DNA from: an uncultured Acetatifactor sp.
GTDB taxonomy: Bacteria; Bacillota; Clostridia; Lachnospirales; Lachnospiraceae
Direction of reading: 5' to 3'
Assembly: GCA_910577235.1 (NCBI GenBank)
Contig: CAJTMX010000001.1
Coordinates: 1-64,000 of the forward strand
Length of the DNA: 64,000 nucleotides
The position numbers and the translations under genes are program-made. Positions 55,822 through 64,000 of this stretch are shown here, piece after piece (position 1 is the first letter of the stretch; every line of letters starts with the position of its first letter). Under the pieces are notes generated by a model. That model saw only the letters and a program-made list of their open reading frames with translations, did no database searches and was not told the DNA's origin.

Positions 55822-55872
55822 GAAACAGCCGCTTAACGAATTTTCATTCGTTAAAGCGGCTGTTTCGCTTTT
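55822..55872. terminator. Bidirectional terminator between convergent genes
   Basis: A stem of at least 17 bp (AAACAGCCGCTT... with its complement) with a short loop; T-rich on one side and A-rich on the other, so it can serve both genes. Confidence 0.85.
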
Positions 55873-56899
55873 AGGTATTGGCACCAAAGGCTCTCCTGAC
55901 AGATTCCATAATTTCGCCACGCAGGGCATTTACATCCAATTCGCTGAGAACGGCATCCCGGATTTCTTCCTGCAGTTCATCCAGATCTATTTCGCTCATG
56001 ATCTCATCAGAGATATTTTGCATCAACTCGGGCCAATCCAGCATATTGTAAGATGATCGCGTTCCTCCAGGGCTTATTTCTCCGTTGCCCTTTCCGTGGA
56101 TCAATCTCTCGGTGGCATACCATGTGTTGACCGGCCAGCCGTCCTCAAAAAAAATATTGTGGCGCTGGGGCCTCTGCTTTTCGTAGGGATCGACCACATC
56201 CTGTAGATCCTTGTACGCATCCGGCTCCTCCGCGCTTATCAGTGACATGGGAGCTTTAATGGCCACAAACTGAAATTGGGTGAATTTTGCCCGTGTGGTG
56301 GTAAACGGAATGTCATAATATTCCCAGCCGTTGTATTTCTTTAACGGTTTGATGTATCCCCGGTTTAGGCGGAAACGCAATCCGGTATCAAACTCGCTGT
56401 TAGACGCGGTGATACCGTTATCCGAAAACAGGATCTGCAACTGGCAGACCTCATCGCTCCGGTCATTCTCACCGCCATTTAGCCAAAATACAAAATGATA
56501 CTCCGTTTCCGGCTCCAGCATCTGCAAGCCGTTAGTGACGTAGCTTGCGGCATCCCAGTTCCAGGTGCCCAGCGATAAGACCTCCACCACGCTTGGAGCG
56601 TTGGCCACAGCACCTGCAAGCGGATTGCTGATCATGAAACGGTCGCAGACGGTTTTTGCGCCTCCATCGGGATTTTTGCGCCATGCGGTAGGGATTATTG
56701 TTATGAAATTGGTGTTTGCCATCTCTATGTCCTCCATATTCTCATATGTCGGGCATTGTCTGTATAGACGGATTGCATTGTCGGAAACAAACTCTGCCCG
56801 ACGTTTTTTTATAAGTCCTTTTGCTCTGTTTGGATAGGTATAACCAATCACTGTATCCTGCTCATCCAGAACGCATACAGTCTGTCTGTTTTTTTCCAT
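55871..56899 (-). CDS. Uncharacterised protein with NRAKGLIKKRRAEF N-terminal motif
   Basis: A 342-residue protein without signal peptide. The first 50 residues (YTYPNRAKGLIKKRRAEFVS) match a short domain found at the N-terminus of several Firmicutes proteins of unknown role. The middle (VVEVLSLGTWNWDAASYV onward) looks like a beta-rich carbohydrate-binding-like domain, and the C-terminus is acidic and helical. GGGGAGGAC lies before ATG on the minus strand. Confidence 0.6.
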   Translation of the reverse strand: MEKNRQTVCVLDEQDTVIGYTYPNRAKGLIKKRRAEFVSDNAIRLYRQCPTYENMEDIEMANTNFITIIPTAWRKNPDGGAKTVCDRFMISNPLAGAVANAPSVVEVLSLGTWNWDAASYVTNGLQMLEPETEYHFVFWLNGGENDRSDEVCQLQILFSDNGITASNSEFDTGLRFRLNRGYIKPLKKYNGWEYYDIPFTTTRAKFTQFQFVAIKAPMSLISAEEPDAYKDLQDVVDPYEKQRPQRHNIFFEDGWPVNTWYATERLIHGKGNGEISPGGTRSSYNMLDWPELMQNISDEIMSEIDLDELQEEIRDAVLSELDVNALRGEIMESVRRAFGANT

Positions 56900-57155
56900 G
56901 GGTGTCCTCCCCGGATTGATTATCTATGTATCTGCGTTTTTTTGTATGGGTGCCTTCCCCGGATACATATTTATTTTACAGGATAGCATGGCTCTAGTCA
57001 ATCGGGAATTGCGTTGTAATTGCCATAATTGCCAAATTGCCAAGATCATTAACAGGACATTCTCCGGTTGAAAAAAGCGGCATTCAACGATATAATTAAT
57101 AAGAAAGCGAATAATAAGAAAAGAGTGTCTAAAAGAGTATTTAAGGGAGGACGGT

Positions 57156-57686
57156 ATGCATAGTACAGGGGAAAATCCATATGATATCAACAATTATTTT
57201 GAGTTCCGGGACATTCTGCCCGGCGAGGCCCGGCAGGCGGTCCGGATCGAGGAAATCTGTTTCCCGCCCAATGAGGCATGTTCCGAAAAGATGATGGAGG
57301 AGAGGATAGCGAAAGCCCCGGAACTTTTTCTGGTGGCAGTGGACAGGGAATCGGGAAAAATCGCGGGATTTCTCAATGGTTTGTCTACGGAGGAGAGCAA
57401 ATTCAGGGACGAATTTTTCACTGACGCGGAACTGTATGACCCGGCGGGCCGGAATGTGATGCTCCTGGGGCTGGATGTGCTGCCCCAGTACCGGGGACGG
57501 GGGCTGGCAAGGGAAATTGTGGCCCGCTATCTGGACAGGGAACGGGAGCGGGGCAGAAAAACAGTCTTTTTGACATGTCTGGATTCCAAGGTGGAGATGT
57601 ATGAGCGGATGGGATTTACGGATCTTGGGATGGCCGCGTCCTCATGGGGCGGAGAGCAATGGCACGAGATGCGTTATTCACTATAA
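57156..57686 (+). CDS. GNAT acetyltransferase (AANAT-like)
   Basis: A 176-residue acetyltransferase with the acetyl-CoA motif LPQYRGRGLAREIV and a Tyr near the C-terminus (EMYERMGF). The region VRIEEICFPPNEACSE is like arylalkylamine N-acetyltransferases. GGGAGG precedes ATG. Substrate unknown. Confidence 0.88.
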   Translation: MHSTGENPYDINNYFEFRDILPGEARQAVRIEEICFPPNEACSEKMMEERIAKAPELFLVAVDRESGKIAGFLNGLSTEESKFRDEFFTDAELYDPAGRNVMLLGLDVLPQYRGRGLAREIVARYLDRERERGRKTVFLTCLDSKVEMYERMGFTDLGMAASSWGGEQWHEMRYSL

Positions 57687-57840
57687 TTCTGTGAGAAATA
57701 TGTATAATGAACTGGTAAATACATTTTCCCCCATGTCAGGAATAAAAACATGTGGCACGAATAATTTATCTGAAAGTGCAAATTTGGTCATTTTTTGCAT
57801 ACATTATAAAGAGATATAAATTATAAAGGTATGCTGAAAT

Positions 57841-58752
57841 ATGAAGGAATATGCGACATTATCATTGGAAACACATCTTTTCTTCGGAAGGATCATGAAG
57901 GAACACTCCTTATTCCTGCTCGCCGGATTCCCTGCGAAGGAAACAGAGTTTATACGGTGTGCGGACCGGTTCCGGAAAGAATTTGAAGAAGGACTCAGAA
58001 GAACCGTAGAACTTGCGGACGGTATCGTAAGTAAATCGGTTTTAAATTCCGGGGAGGTTGTGACGGAATTTACGGGGAAAGCGGAATGCCAGACGAAAAA
58101 TCTGACGGGAATTCCCATTGATACGAAGATTACAGAGGCAGAGGAACGGCTCCGTGCCGGAAACTGTGGTATGGTAAATAGAGAAACCGCTTGTCAGGTA
58201 AGGATGCTGAATCAGCGGATGCTCAGAAATCTGGACGGATTGATTTCCTTTAAGGAGGAGATCCTGAGAGAAGTGACAAGCTGCAGGCTTTATACAGCAA
58301 ACTATCCGTTGCTGATCGAACACATCCTGCGGGAAGCGAAAATGTATCGTCAGATAATTTTGGAGCTTGAGCAGCAAGGGAGAATCACTGCACCGGATTT
58401 AATCAATCTCGAAATATTCTGGAACCGGATTATGATGGAACATGCCCTGTTCATTCGGGGACTGTTGGACCCGACGGAATGTGAATTGATGCAAACGGCC
58501 GATGGATTTGTCGAAGACTATTGCCGCCTTTTGGAGCAGGCGAGAGAACAGGACAGAAAGGCGATGAATGCCTTGACCGCAAAGACTTTACAGACGACAA
58601 AGCAATATCAGCAGTTTAAAACAGCGGGAACGGAAGGGATCACAGGCTGTGAGATCCGCTCCATTATTCTTCCGCTTTTGGCGGATCATGTACTCCGCGA
58701 AGCGAATCACTATCTGCGTATTCTGGAACAAGCGCAGATAGGAAGGGATTAA
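57841..58752 (+). CDS. DUF2935 protein, duplicated ferritin-like helical domain
   Basis: A 303-residue protein of two similar halves. Each has metal-type motifs: HLFFGRIMKEHSLFL and LLIEHILREAKMY in the first, FWNRIMMEHALFIRGLLDPTE and LLADHVLREANHYLRIL in the second. The repeated His/Glu pattern fits DUF2935, thought to bind metal. The ribosome site is weak (AAAGG). Confidence 0.8.
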   Translation: MKEYATLSLETHLFFGRIMKEHSLFLLAGFPAKETEFIRCADRFRKEFEEGLRRTVELADGIVSKSVLNSGEVVTEFTGKAECQTKNLTGIPIDTKITEAEERLRAGNCGMVNRETACQVRMLNQRMLRNLDGLISFKEEILREVTSCRLYTANYPLLIEHILREAKMYRQIILELEQQGRITAPDLINLEIFWNRIMMEHALFIRGLLDPTECELMQTADGFVEDYCRLLEQAREQDRKAMNALTAKTLQTTKQYQQFKTAGTEGITGCEIRSIILPLLADHVLREANHYLRILEQAQIGRD

Positions 58753-58765
58753 AGCTCCTTCATGT

Positions 58766-58915
58766 GCCCCGGCGGCGTTGTGGACCGCCGGGGAGCGCGC
58801 CGCCTACGAACCTGGCATCGATCGGGCTGCAGCCCGGTTGGAAGAGCTGACCGGCATACAGAGGTACGGCAAAGAGCAGGATCACTTTAATCTATGGAAA
58901 AGGATATATGTTTAA
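58766..58915 (+). pseudogene. C-terminal gene remnant with a 25-bp duplicated end
   Basis: A 49-codon frame without start reads like the end of a real protein (GIDRAAARLEELTGI, then HFNLWKRIYV). A 25-bp unit (58886-58910) is repeated exactly at 58911 and shifts the stop. A CCCCGGCGG/CCGCCGGGG palindrome lies near its 5' end. The parent gene was not identified. Confidence 0.4.
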
Positions 58916-58937
58916 TCTATGGAAAAGGATATAATAC

Positions 58938-58966
58938 TTGACAGAATGGCAATGAAATGTTAAAAT
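58938..58966 (+). promoter_or_regulatory. Strong promoter of the mutS2-like leader
   Basis: TTGACA (58938-58943), 17-nt spacer, TAAAAT (58961-58966), the best -35/-10 pair in the window. Confidence 0.85.
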
Positions 58967-59033
58967 AAGAAAAATTTTTAGGAGAATTTTGATCCTTTTT
59001 GAGGAAAGTTATCTGAAAAGGAAGGAGTTTTGT

Positions 59034-59072
59034 ATGTTAAGCTTAATTGTAATGGAGAAAATCGCAAAGTAA
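59034..59072 (+). CDS. 12-residue leader peptide (MLSLIVMEKIAK)
   Basis: A 13-codon frame (with stop) preceded by a perfect AAGGAAGGAG site 6 nt upstream, far stronger than expected by chance. Its position between a strong promoter and a terminator indicates a regulatory peptide whose translation is sensed, as in ribosome-antibiotic attenuators. Confidence 0.7.
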   Translation: MLSLIVMEKIAK

Positions 59073-59280
59073 ATATTGCGGGGTAGCTTTTTGCATTACG
59101 CTGGAAGTCTGCCCTTTTGCTGACGGTATCAGCCGTTAGCGTTTTCGCCTTACATGCGCTTAATATTGTGGTATAACTACCGGAATCATTTAGGCATGGC
59201 TGTCTGGCCGTGCAATTTTTATACCTATTTTCAGGGACCATGGCGTATTATGCTCTGCTGGCAGGCCATGGTCTTTTTTT
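59073..59280 (+). promoter_or_regulatory. Attenuator leader with terminator hairpin
   Basis: After the leader peptide, a hairpin (GCTGACGG with its partner, 59119-59140) runs into GTTTTCG, and a strong intrinsic terminator follows: GACCATGGC (59236-59244) pairs with GCCATGGTC (59265-59273), then seven T's. It lies 140 nt before the MutS2-like start, so transcription should stop unless the leader folds otherwise. Confidence 0.72.
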
Positions 59281-59420
59281 GCATGTAAGGTGAAGTATGC
59301 CCCAGCGGCCTATTCACGGACTGCGCCTAAACAATATGCAGAGGTTGTCAGCCCCGGGCGCGCAATATCAATTGGTGCAATGCCGCCGGCATCGCCTGCG
59401 GTATGCGGAAAAGAGGAAAA

Positions 59421-61328
59421 ATGAACATAGAAAAACAGATTGAATTTGACAAAGTAAAAGAAATGTGGGCCAGCCTGGCAGTCACGGAGTGGGCAAAGGA
59501 AAAAATCGCCGCCATGTCTCCATACCTGATTGAGAGTGAGCTGCGGAAGGAACTGCGGGATACCACCAACAGCCGGGAGCTTATTGAAAATCTGGGAACG
59601 CCGCCCCTGCAAAACCTCTCGGAGATCAAGGAGATCATGGCGGCCTCCGAAAAGGGCGACTGTCTCACGCCCTTTCAGTTAGAACGTGTGGAGACCGTAC
59701 TGGCAGCGGTCCGGCGTCTGAAAACCTATTTGGACAGGGGAAAACAGCTTGAGAACCCGGTGGCCTATTATGAGGAAAATCTGGATGCTCTGGAAGGGCT
59801 GCGGGAGGAGATCGGCAGGCAGATCAGAGGGGGCATGGTGGACGACTACGCCTCCAGAGAACTGGGACAGATAAGAGGCCGGATAGCAAGATGCGAGGAA
59901 CAGATGAAACAAAAGGCGGAGCAGATCATGCGCTCCAATAAGGAGAGCATGGCGGATAACTTCAGCACCATGCGAAACGGCCGTGTCTGTATTCCTGTAA
60001 AAAAGGAGTGTAAGCTGAAGATAGCAGGCAGCGTGATCGATAAGTCCGCCACCGGAAACACGCTGTTTATCGAACCTGCCGGCGTGGCGAAATACTATGA
60101 GGAATTGCAGCAGCTCAGGATAGGGGAGGAAAATGAAATATATCGCATTCTGTATACATTGACGGCGATGGTGGCCTCGTCCGGGGCAGTGATGGACGAA
60201 AATATCAGGGTTATGGAAAAACTGGATTTTCTGTTCTCAAAGGGCAAGCTGAGCATTGATCTGGGCGCGGTGGAACCCTCCGTCAACACAGGCCGCAGAA
60301 TCTATCTAAAGGCCGCCAGACATCCGCTGATGGATAAGGAAGTGAACGTTCCCCTACAGTTTGAGATCAGGGAAGGCATCCGGGGGATCATTATTACCGG
60401 TCCCAATACAGGCGGCAAAACGGTGGCGATCAAGACCGTTATGTTAAGCTGCATGATGGCGCAGTGCGGCCTGCATGTAGCCTGTGGGGAGGCGGATATC
60501 TGTATGAACAGCGCCTATCTCTGTGACATCGGAGACGGACAGAACATTGCAGAAAACCTGTCCACATTCTCGGCACATATAAAAAATGTACTGCAGGTAT
60601 TGAGCGAGGCGGACAGGGACAGTCTGGTGATCATGGATGAACTGGGTTCGGGAACAGATCCGGCGGAGGGCATGGGGATCGCCATAGCCATATTGGAAAA
60701 ACTTCGGGAGAGCGGCGCCCTGTTTCTGGTCACCACACATTATCCGGAGATAAAGGAGTATGCGGATAAAGCGCCGGATATAATGAATGCCAGAATGACT
60801 TTTGACAGGGAAACTCTAAAGCCCACCTATCAGATGGTCCTGGGGGAAGCGGGTGAGAGCTGCGCATTTTATATAGCGGAGAGGCTGGGAATGCCCCATA
60901 AAATGCTGCGGACAGCGATCAGTGCGGCCTATGGCGAGGACGCGGTGAAAGCGTATCCCTTTCAGGAGGAGGGGACGGAGATCGAGAAGAAGGGAGCAGG
61001 AAGGATTTCCAAGAGCAAAAAGCCCAAGGGAGATACAACACTGTCTGAAAAATACAGGCTGGGAGACAGCGTTATGGTTTATCCCGATAAGAAGATAGGT
61101 ATCGTATGCCAGCCGGTGAACGAAAAAGGCGTGTTAAGGGTGCAGCTGCCTGACAAAAAGATATGGATCAACCATAAGAGGGTAAAACTCCATGTGGCGG
61201 CGACGGAGCTTTATCCGGAGGACTACGATTTTTCCATTATCTTCGACACGGTGGAAAACAGGAAGATCCGGCATGATATGGACAGAAAGTATACGGAGGA
61301 AGTGGTCAGATACGAAGATCAACCTTGA
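59421..61328 (+). CDS. MutS2-like ATPase without Smr domain
   Basis: A 635-residue protein of the MutS/MutS2 ATPase family. The N-terminal helical clamp (to residue about 270) is followed by Walker A GPNTGGKTVAIKT, Walker B LVIMDELGSGTDP and the conserved His in TTHYPEIKEYA. The C-terminus has a KOW-like beta domain (YRLGDSVMVYPDKKIGIV) and lacks the Smr nuclease found in MutS2. MutS2 relatives split collided ribosomes. With the leader upstream, ribosome protection is plausible. AGAGGA fixes the ATG at 59421. Confidence 0.85.
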   Translation: MNIEKQIEFDKVKEMWASLAVTEWAKEKIAAMSPYLIESELRKELRDTTNSRELIENLGTPPLQNLSEIKEIMAASEKGDCLTPFQLERVETVLAAVRRLKTYLDRGKQLENPVAYYEENLDALEGLREEIGRQIRGGMVDDYASRELGQIRGRIARCEEQMKQKAEQIMRSNKESMADNFSTMRNGRVCIPVKKECKLKIAGSVIDKSATGNTLFIEPAGVAKYYEELQQLRIGEENEIYRILYTLTAMVASSGAVMDENIRVMEKLDFLFSKGKLSIDLGAVEPSVNTGRRIYLKAARHPLMDKEVNVPLQFEIREGIRGIIITGPNTGGKTVAIKTVMLSCMMAQCGLHVACGEADICMNSAYLCDIGDGQNIAENLSTFSAHIKNVLQVLSEADRDSLVIMDELGSGTDPAEGMGIAIAILEKLRESGALFLVTTHYPEIKEYADKAPDIMNARMTFDRETLKPTYQMVLGEAGESCAFYIAERLGMPHKMLRTAISAAYGEDAVKAYPFQEEGTEIEKKGAGRISKSKKPKGDTTLSEKYRLGDSVMVYPDKKIGIVCQPVNEKGVLRVQLPDKKIWINHKRVKLHVAATELYPEDYDFSIIFDTVENRKIRHDMDRKYTEEVVRYEDQP

Positions 61329-61523
61329 CATCCTTATTGCCCCATGGTATTCTCATATCAGAGCAAAAGGTTTCAAAAGAGTGATTCCGAAAAGCGGTTT
61401 TCCGCGTCTGATGAGCACTTAGTTCCGTTCGTTATTAATCCTGCTTTATCCCCGGAGATCAATATTGTTACAGTAGGGAGGACGCGAAGAAGGGCCTGAA
61501 AACGAATATGCGGGGGTATACCT

Positions 61524-62369
61524 ATGAAAACTATTTCAATCGGAAAGCAGAACGCGTCCTATCAGCAGCTACAGGGGCTTAAGGACAACCGGACGAAACG
61601 TCTGCGGCAGGGAGCTTTTTTCGTGGAGGGCGTGCGGAATATCAACCAGGCCATAGCGGCGGGATGGACAATCCGCAGCTTTATCTATCCGGAAAAAAAT
61701 CTGTCCCAGTGGGCGGAGAACATTCTGTCATCGGTGGAAACCCAGGTCAACTACCGCCTGACAGCCGAACTTGTATCGCACCTTTCCGGCAAGGAAGACG
61801 CGTCGGAACTGATGGCTTTGGTGGAGATGCGAAAACCGGAGAGATGGTGGGAAACCTGCGGTCCGGGGCAGCCGGCGGTGGCAAATCCGCTGTTGGTGCT
61901 GTTTGACCGGCCCAGCAACAAAGGCAATCTGGGAACCATACTCCGCACCTGCGACGCGATGGGAGCAAACGGCCTGTTTTTGACGGGACATGGGGTGGAT
62001 CTGTATGACCCGGAGGTTATGCAGGCCAGCATGGGTTCTTTTTTTCGGATTCCGGTGTGGCAGATTGAGCGCGGTGAAGAATGGGAGAGCTGCGTGGCGG
62101 CGCTGCGGGCGAGGTATCCGGAGATACGGCTGGTGGGAACCACTTCCCACAGGGAGCGGCCTGTCTACGGGGAGCGGCTTACCGGGCCGGTGGTGATCAT
62201 GCTGGGCAATGAAACCTTGGGGCTGAGCCACAGATATAAGGAGATGGCAGATGTGCTGTGCACCATTCCCATGGCGGAGACTTCCTCTGCCTCCTCTCTG
62301 AATGTGGGCTGCGCGGCATCCGTTTTGCTCTACGAAGTTACAAGGCAGAGAGCGAATCATACAAACTAA
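61524..62369 (+). CDS. SpoU/TrmH-family RNA 2'-O-methyltransferase
   Basis: A 281-residue RNA methyltransferase: N-terminal ribosomal-protein-like substrate-binding domain (to residue about 110), then the SPOUT motifs NKGNLGTILRTCDAMG, VIMLGNETLGLS and ASSLNVGCAASVLLYE. It methylates a ribose of rRNA or tRNA; thiostrepton and avilamycin resistance enzymes belong here. GGGGGT precedes ATG. It follows the MutS2-like gene and may share its attenuator. Confidence 0.88.
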   Translation: MKTISIGKQNASYQQLQGLKDNRTKRLRQGAFFVEGVRNINQAIAAGWTIRSFIYPEKNLSQWAENILSSVETQVNYRLTAELVSHLSGKEDASELMALVEMRKPERWWETCGPGQPAVANPLLVLFDRPSNKGNLGTILRTCDAMGANGLFLTGHGVDLYDPEVMQASMGSFFRIPVWQIERGEEWESCVAALRARYPEIRLVGTTSHRERPVYGERLTGPVVIMLGNETLGLSHRYKEMADVLCTIPMAETSSASSLNVGCAASVLLYEVTRQRANHTN

Positions 62370-62384
62370 AAGGGGGACAAAAAG

Positions 62385-62609
62385 ATGAGTGATATTGACA
62401 GTGTAATGGATATGCTGGACTCCATGACGCAGGAGGAGATCAGCCGTATGAAAGTGGAAATATCGGAAAAGTTGGAAGCGGGCAGTGCAGAGCGGGCCTA
62501 TCACCACGGAAGATGTGATGTGGGGAGTCCATTTGCCACAGGGAAACTCTACGACCTTAAAGAGGAGGAAAGTGTGGAGACTGCCCAGGAAAATGGGGAG
62601 CGCGGGTGA
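62385..62609 (+). CDS. Small acidic protein (74 aa)
   Basis: A 74-residue acidic protein with an amphipathic N-terminal helix (SVMDMLDSMTQEEISRMKVE) and a GRCDVGSPFATGK segment. GGGGGAC lies before ATG, 15 nt after the methyltransferase gene. Function unknown. Confidence 0.65.
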   Translation: MSDIDSVMDMLDSMTQEEISRMKVEISEKLEAGSAERAYHHGRCDVGSPFATGKLYDLKEEESVETAQENGERG

Positions 62610-62711
62610 AGTTCAGACATGGAGCAGGCAAATGCTCTTATGAAGAGATCGGGGACGGAGAGAAACATAAAATGAACGGCACATATGCAGGTCATGTCAC
62701 GGAGGATCATA

Positions 62712-63710
62712 ATGCGATATGAACTGGCTCCCATGGAGGGTATCACAGGGTATATCTACCGCAACGCCTATATAAAATATTTCGGTGATTTGGACCGATA
62801 TTACACGCCGTTCATCGCCAGCACGGGGCTGAACCACAAGGAATTGAACGATGTGTTGCCGGAGCATAATACGGAGTTTAAATTGGGACCGGAGTCAGAC
62901 CGTCCCCGTCTGGTGCCGCAGATTTTGACCAACCGGGCGGAAGATTTTCTGGTCATAGCGGACAGGCTGGGGCAGATGGGGTACTCCCATGTGAATCTGA
63001 ATCTGGGCTGTCCCTCCGGCACGGTGGTGAGCCGGGGCAGAGGAGCGGGATTTCTGCAATATCCCCAACAGCTGGATGCCTTTCTGGCAGAGATTTTTCA
63101 AAAATGTTCTCTGGATATCTCCATAAAGACCCGCGTCGGTGTGTCGGATACGGCGCAGTGGGAGGAACTACTGCGGATTTATGCCCAATACCCGGTGGAG
63201 GAATTGATCGTCCACCCCCGGATACAGCGGGATTTTTACAAGTGCCCCATACGCTGGGAGGAAATGGAGACGGCGCTGGGGTATTGGGAGAGGACAGGCT
63301 GTGAGATCCCGCTGTGTTATAACGGGGAGATTCATAGCCTCGCGCAGTATCAGGCGCTGCGGCAGAGATTTCCCCGGATCGGCAGAGTCATGCTGGGGCG
63401 TGGCTTGCTGAAAGATCCGTATCTGGCAGGGCGGCTGCGGCAGTGGGAAGACGGGCAACAGGTCCCGGAGGTTACCGGAGACATAGTTTTTCCTGTACAG
63501 CGCCGGGAAACGCTGTGGGCTTTTCATCAGGAACTGTTGGAGGGATACAGAACTGTCATGTCGGGGGATCAAAATGCCCTGTTCAAGATGAAAGAACTGT
63601 GGACATATTTTGGAGAGTCCTTTCCCGAAAAGGACAAAGCCCTGAAAAAAATCCGCAAAGCCGGGGATATGGTCCAGTATGAGGGAGCAGTGCGGGAAGT
63701 CTTCAGTTGA
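62712..63710 (+). CDS. dus: tRNA-dihydrouridine synthase
   Basis: A 332-residue FMN enzyme that reduces uridines in tRNA. APMEGITGYIYRNA starts the barrel; NLNLGCPSGTVVSRGRGAG holds the catalytic cysteine; IKTRVGV and HPRIQRDFYK are further family motifs. The ATG at 62712 has GGAGG 7 nt upstream; the start at 62685 is less likely. Confidence 0.92.
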   Translation: MRYELAPMEGITGYIYRNAYIKYFGDLDRYYTPFIASTGLNHKELNDVLPEHNTEFKLGPESDRPRLVPQILTNRAEDFLVIADRLGQMGYSHVNLNLGCPSGTVVSRGRGAGFLQYPQQLDAFLAEIFQKCSLDISIKTRVGVSDTAQWEELLRIYAQYPVEELIVHPRIQRDFYKCPIRWEEMETALGYWERTGCEIPLCYNGEIHSLAQYQALRQRFPRIGRVMLGRGLLKDPYLAGRLRQWEDGQQVPEVTGDIVFPVQRRETLWAFHQELLEGYRTVMSGDQNALFKMKELWTYFGESFPEKDKALKKIRKAGDMVQYEGAVREVFS

Positions 63711-63725
63711 GGGATAGGAGAAAAA

Positions 63726-64000
63726 ATGCCGGATAATAGAGAAAAAGCGAAGAAGAAACATCCCTGGTGGAGTTATCCCCTATGGGTGCTGGGAGTACTG
63801 GCGGTGCTGGTGGCATTGGTACTGCTGGGAGCCAGGCTGTATTTCCGAATCCCTGTGAGGGACTATTACAGGGCGTCGGAACATGGGTTTATTATTCCTG
63901 ACTGCAACAGAGGTTTTGTAGCCCAGGGGATCGCCTATGATGAACAGAGCGGGCGTTTTCTGGTAAACGGGTATCAGAAGGATAATATTGCGTCTCCCAT
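63726..64000 (+). CDS. Membrane-anchored protein, partial (runs off the window)
   Basis: A frame beginning 15 nt after dus and open to the window end. The basic N-terminus (KAKKKHPWW) and one helix (PLWVLGVLAVLVALVLLGA) make a type II membrane anchor. The visible external part, ending GFVAQGIAYDEQSGRFLVNG, resembles a beta-propeller start. Family cannot be fixed. Confidence 0.65.
   Translation, partial: MPDNREKAKKKHPWWSYPLWVLGVLAVLVALVLLGARLYFRIPVRDYYRASEHGFIIPDCNRGFVAQGIAYDEQSGRFLVNGYQKDNIASP

Overview
The window looks like chromosome of a low-to-moderate GC Gram-positive anaerobe of the Clostridia, most likely a Lachnospiraceae relative. Pointers are strong GGAGG-type ribosome sites, TTGACA/TATAAT promoters, a Rho with an extended N-terminus next to an rpmE - DUF1385 - prmC - prfA cluster, a DUF6033-like protein, WYL regulators and several large serine recombinases. 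No rRNA, tRNA or CRISPR array was recognised.

Region 1 (1 to about 13,500) is the right-hand part of an integrative element whose left end lies outside the window. It carries a structured non-coding leader, a DinG-type helicase, two small proteins, three overlapping large serine recombinase genes (3280-8275), and an AT-rich three-gene cargo (8418-13389). The cargo encodes a PD-(D/E)xK nuclease, a 1030-residue sacsin/Hsp90-like ATPase, and a protein joining an AlbA_2/Schlafen-like domain to a nuclease-like domain. It is my best candidate for an undescribed defence system. The element ends inside a polysaccharide deacetylase gene, of which only the catalytic C-terminal part remains on this side.

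Region 2 (13.5-27 kb) is mostly chromosomal housekeeping: an AadA-like nucleotidyltransferase, a membrane GNAT, a CE2-type esterase, an EAL-HDOD protein, rarA, a YhcC-type radical SAM protein, a malic enzyme, rho, rpmE, a DUF1385 protein, prmC and prfA. A tandem array of a long palindromic element lies between prmC and prfA.

Region 3 (27-34.5 kb) holds small regulatory and accessory units: a WYL regulator with a flavin-reductase-like protein, an AraC-GyrI regulator with an uncharacterised partner, a histidine phosphatase, a flavodoxin remnant, a Sel1-repeat protein and a secreted LysM protein.

Region 4 (34.5-50 kb) is transport. It has an oligopeptide/nickel-type ABC operon with a fused double ATPase, a two-component system, and a separately promoted ABC exporter whose promoter carries helically phased ATTTAAG repeats that could bind the response regulator. 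Then come ogt, a flavodoxin, and an AT-rich ABC-2 transporter.

Region 5 (50-64 kb) contains a ClbS/DfsB-like protein with a WYL regulator, an SPL-like radical SAM protein, a toroid-fold protein, an XRE-phosphoribosyltransferase fusion, a GNAT and a DUF2935 protein. It ends with a MutS2-like ATPase and a SpoU-type rRNA methyltransferase behind a 450-nt leader holding a strong promoter, a 12-codon leader peptide and an intrinsic terminator. That is the layout of drug-responsive attenuation. A small protein, a Dus enzyme and a partial membrane-anchored protein finish the window.
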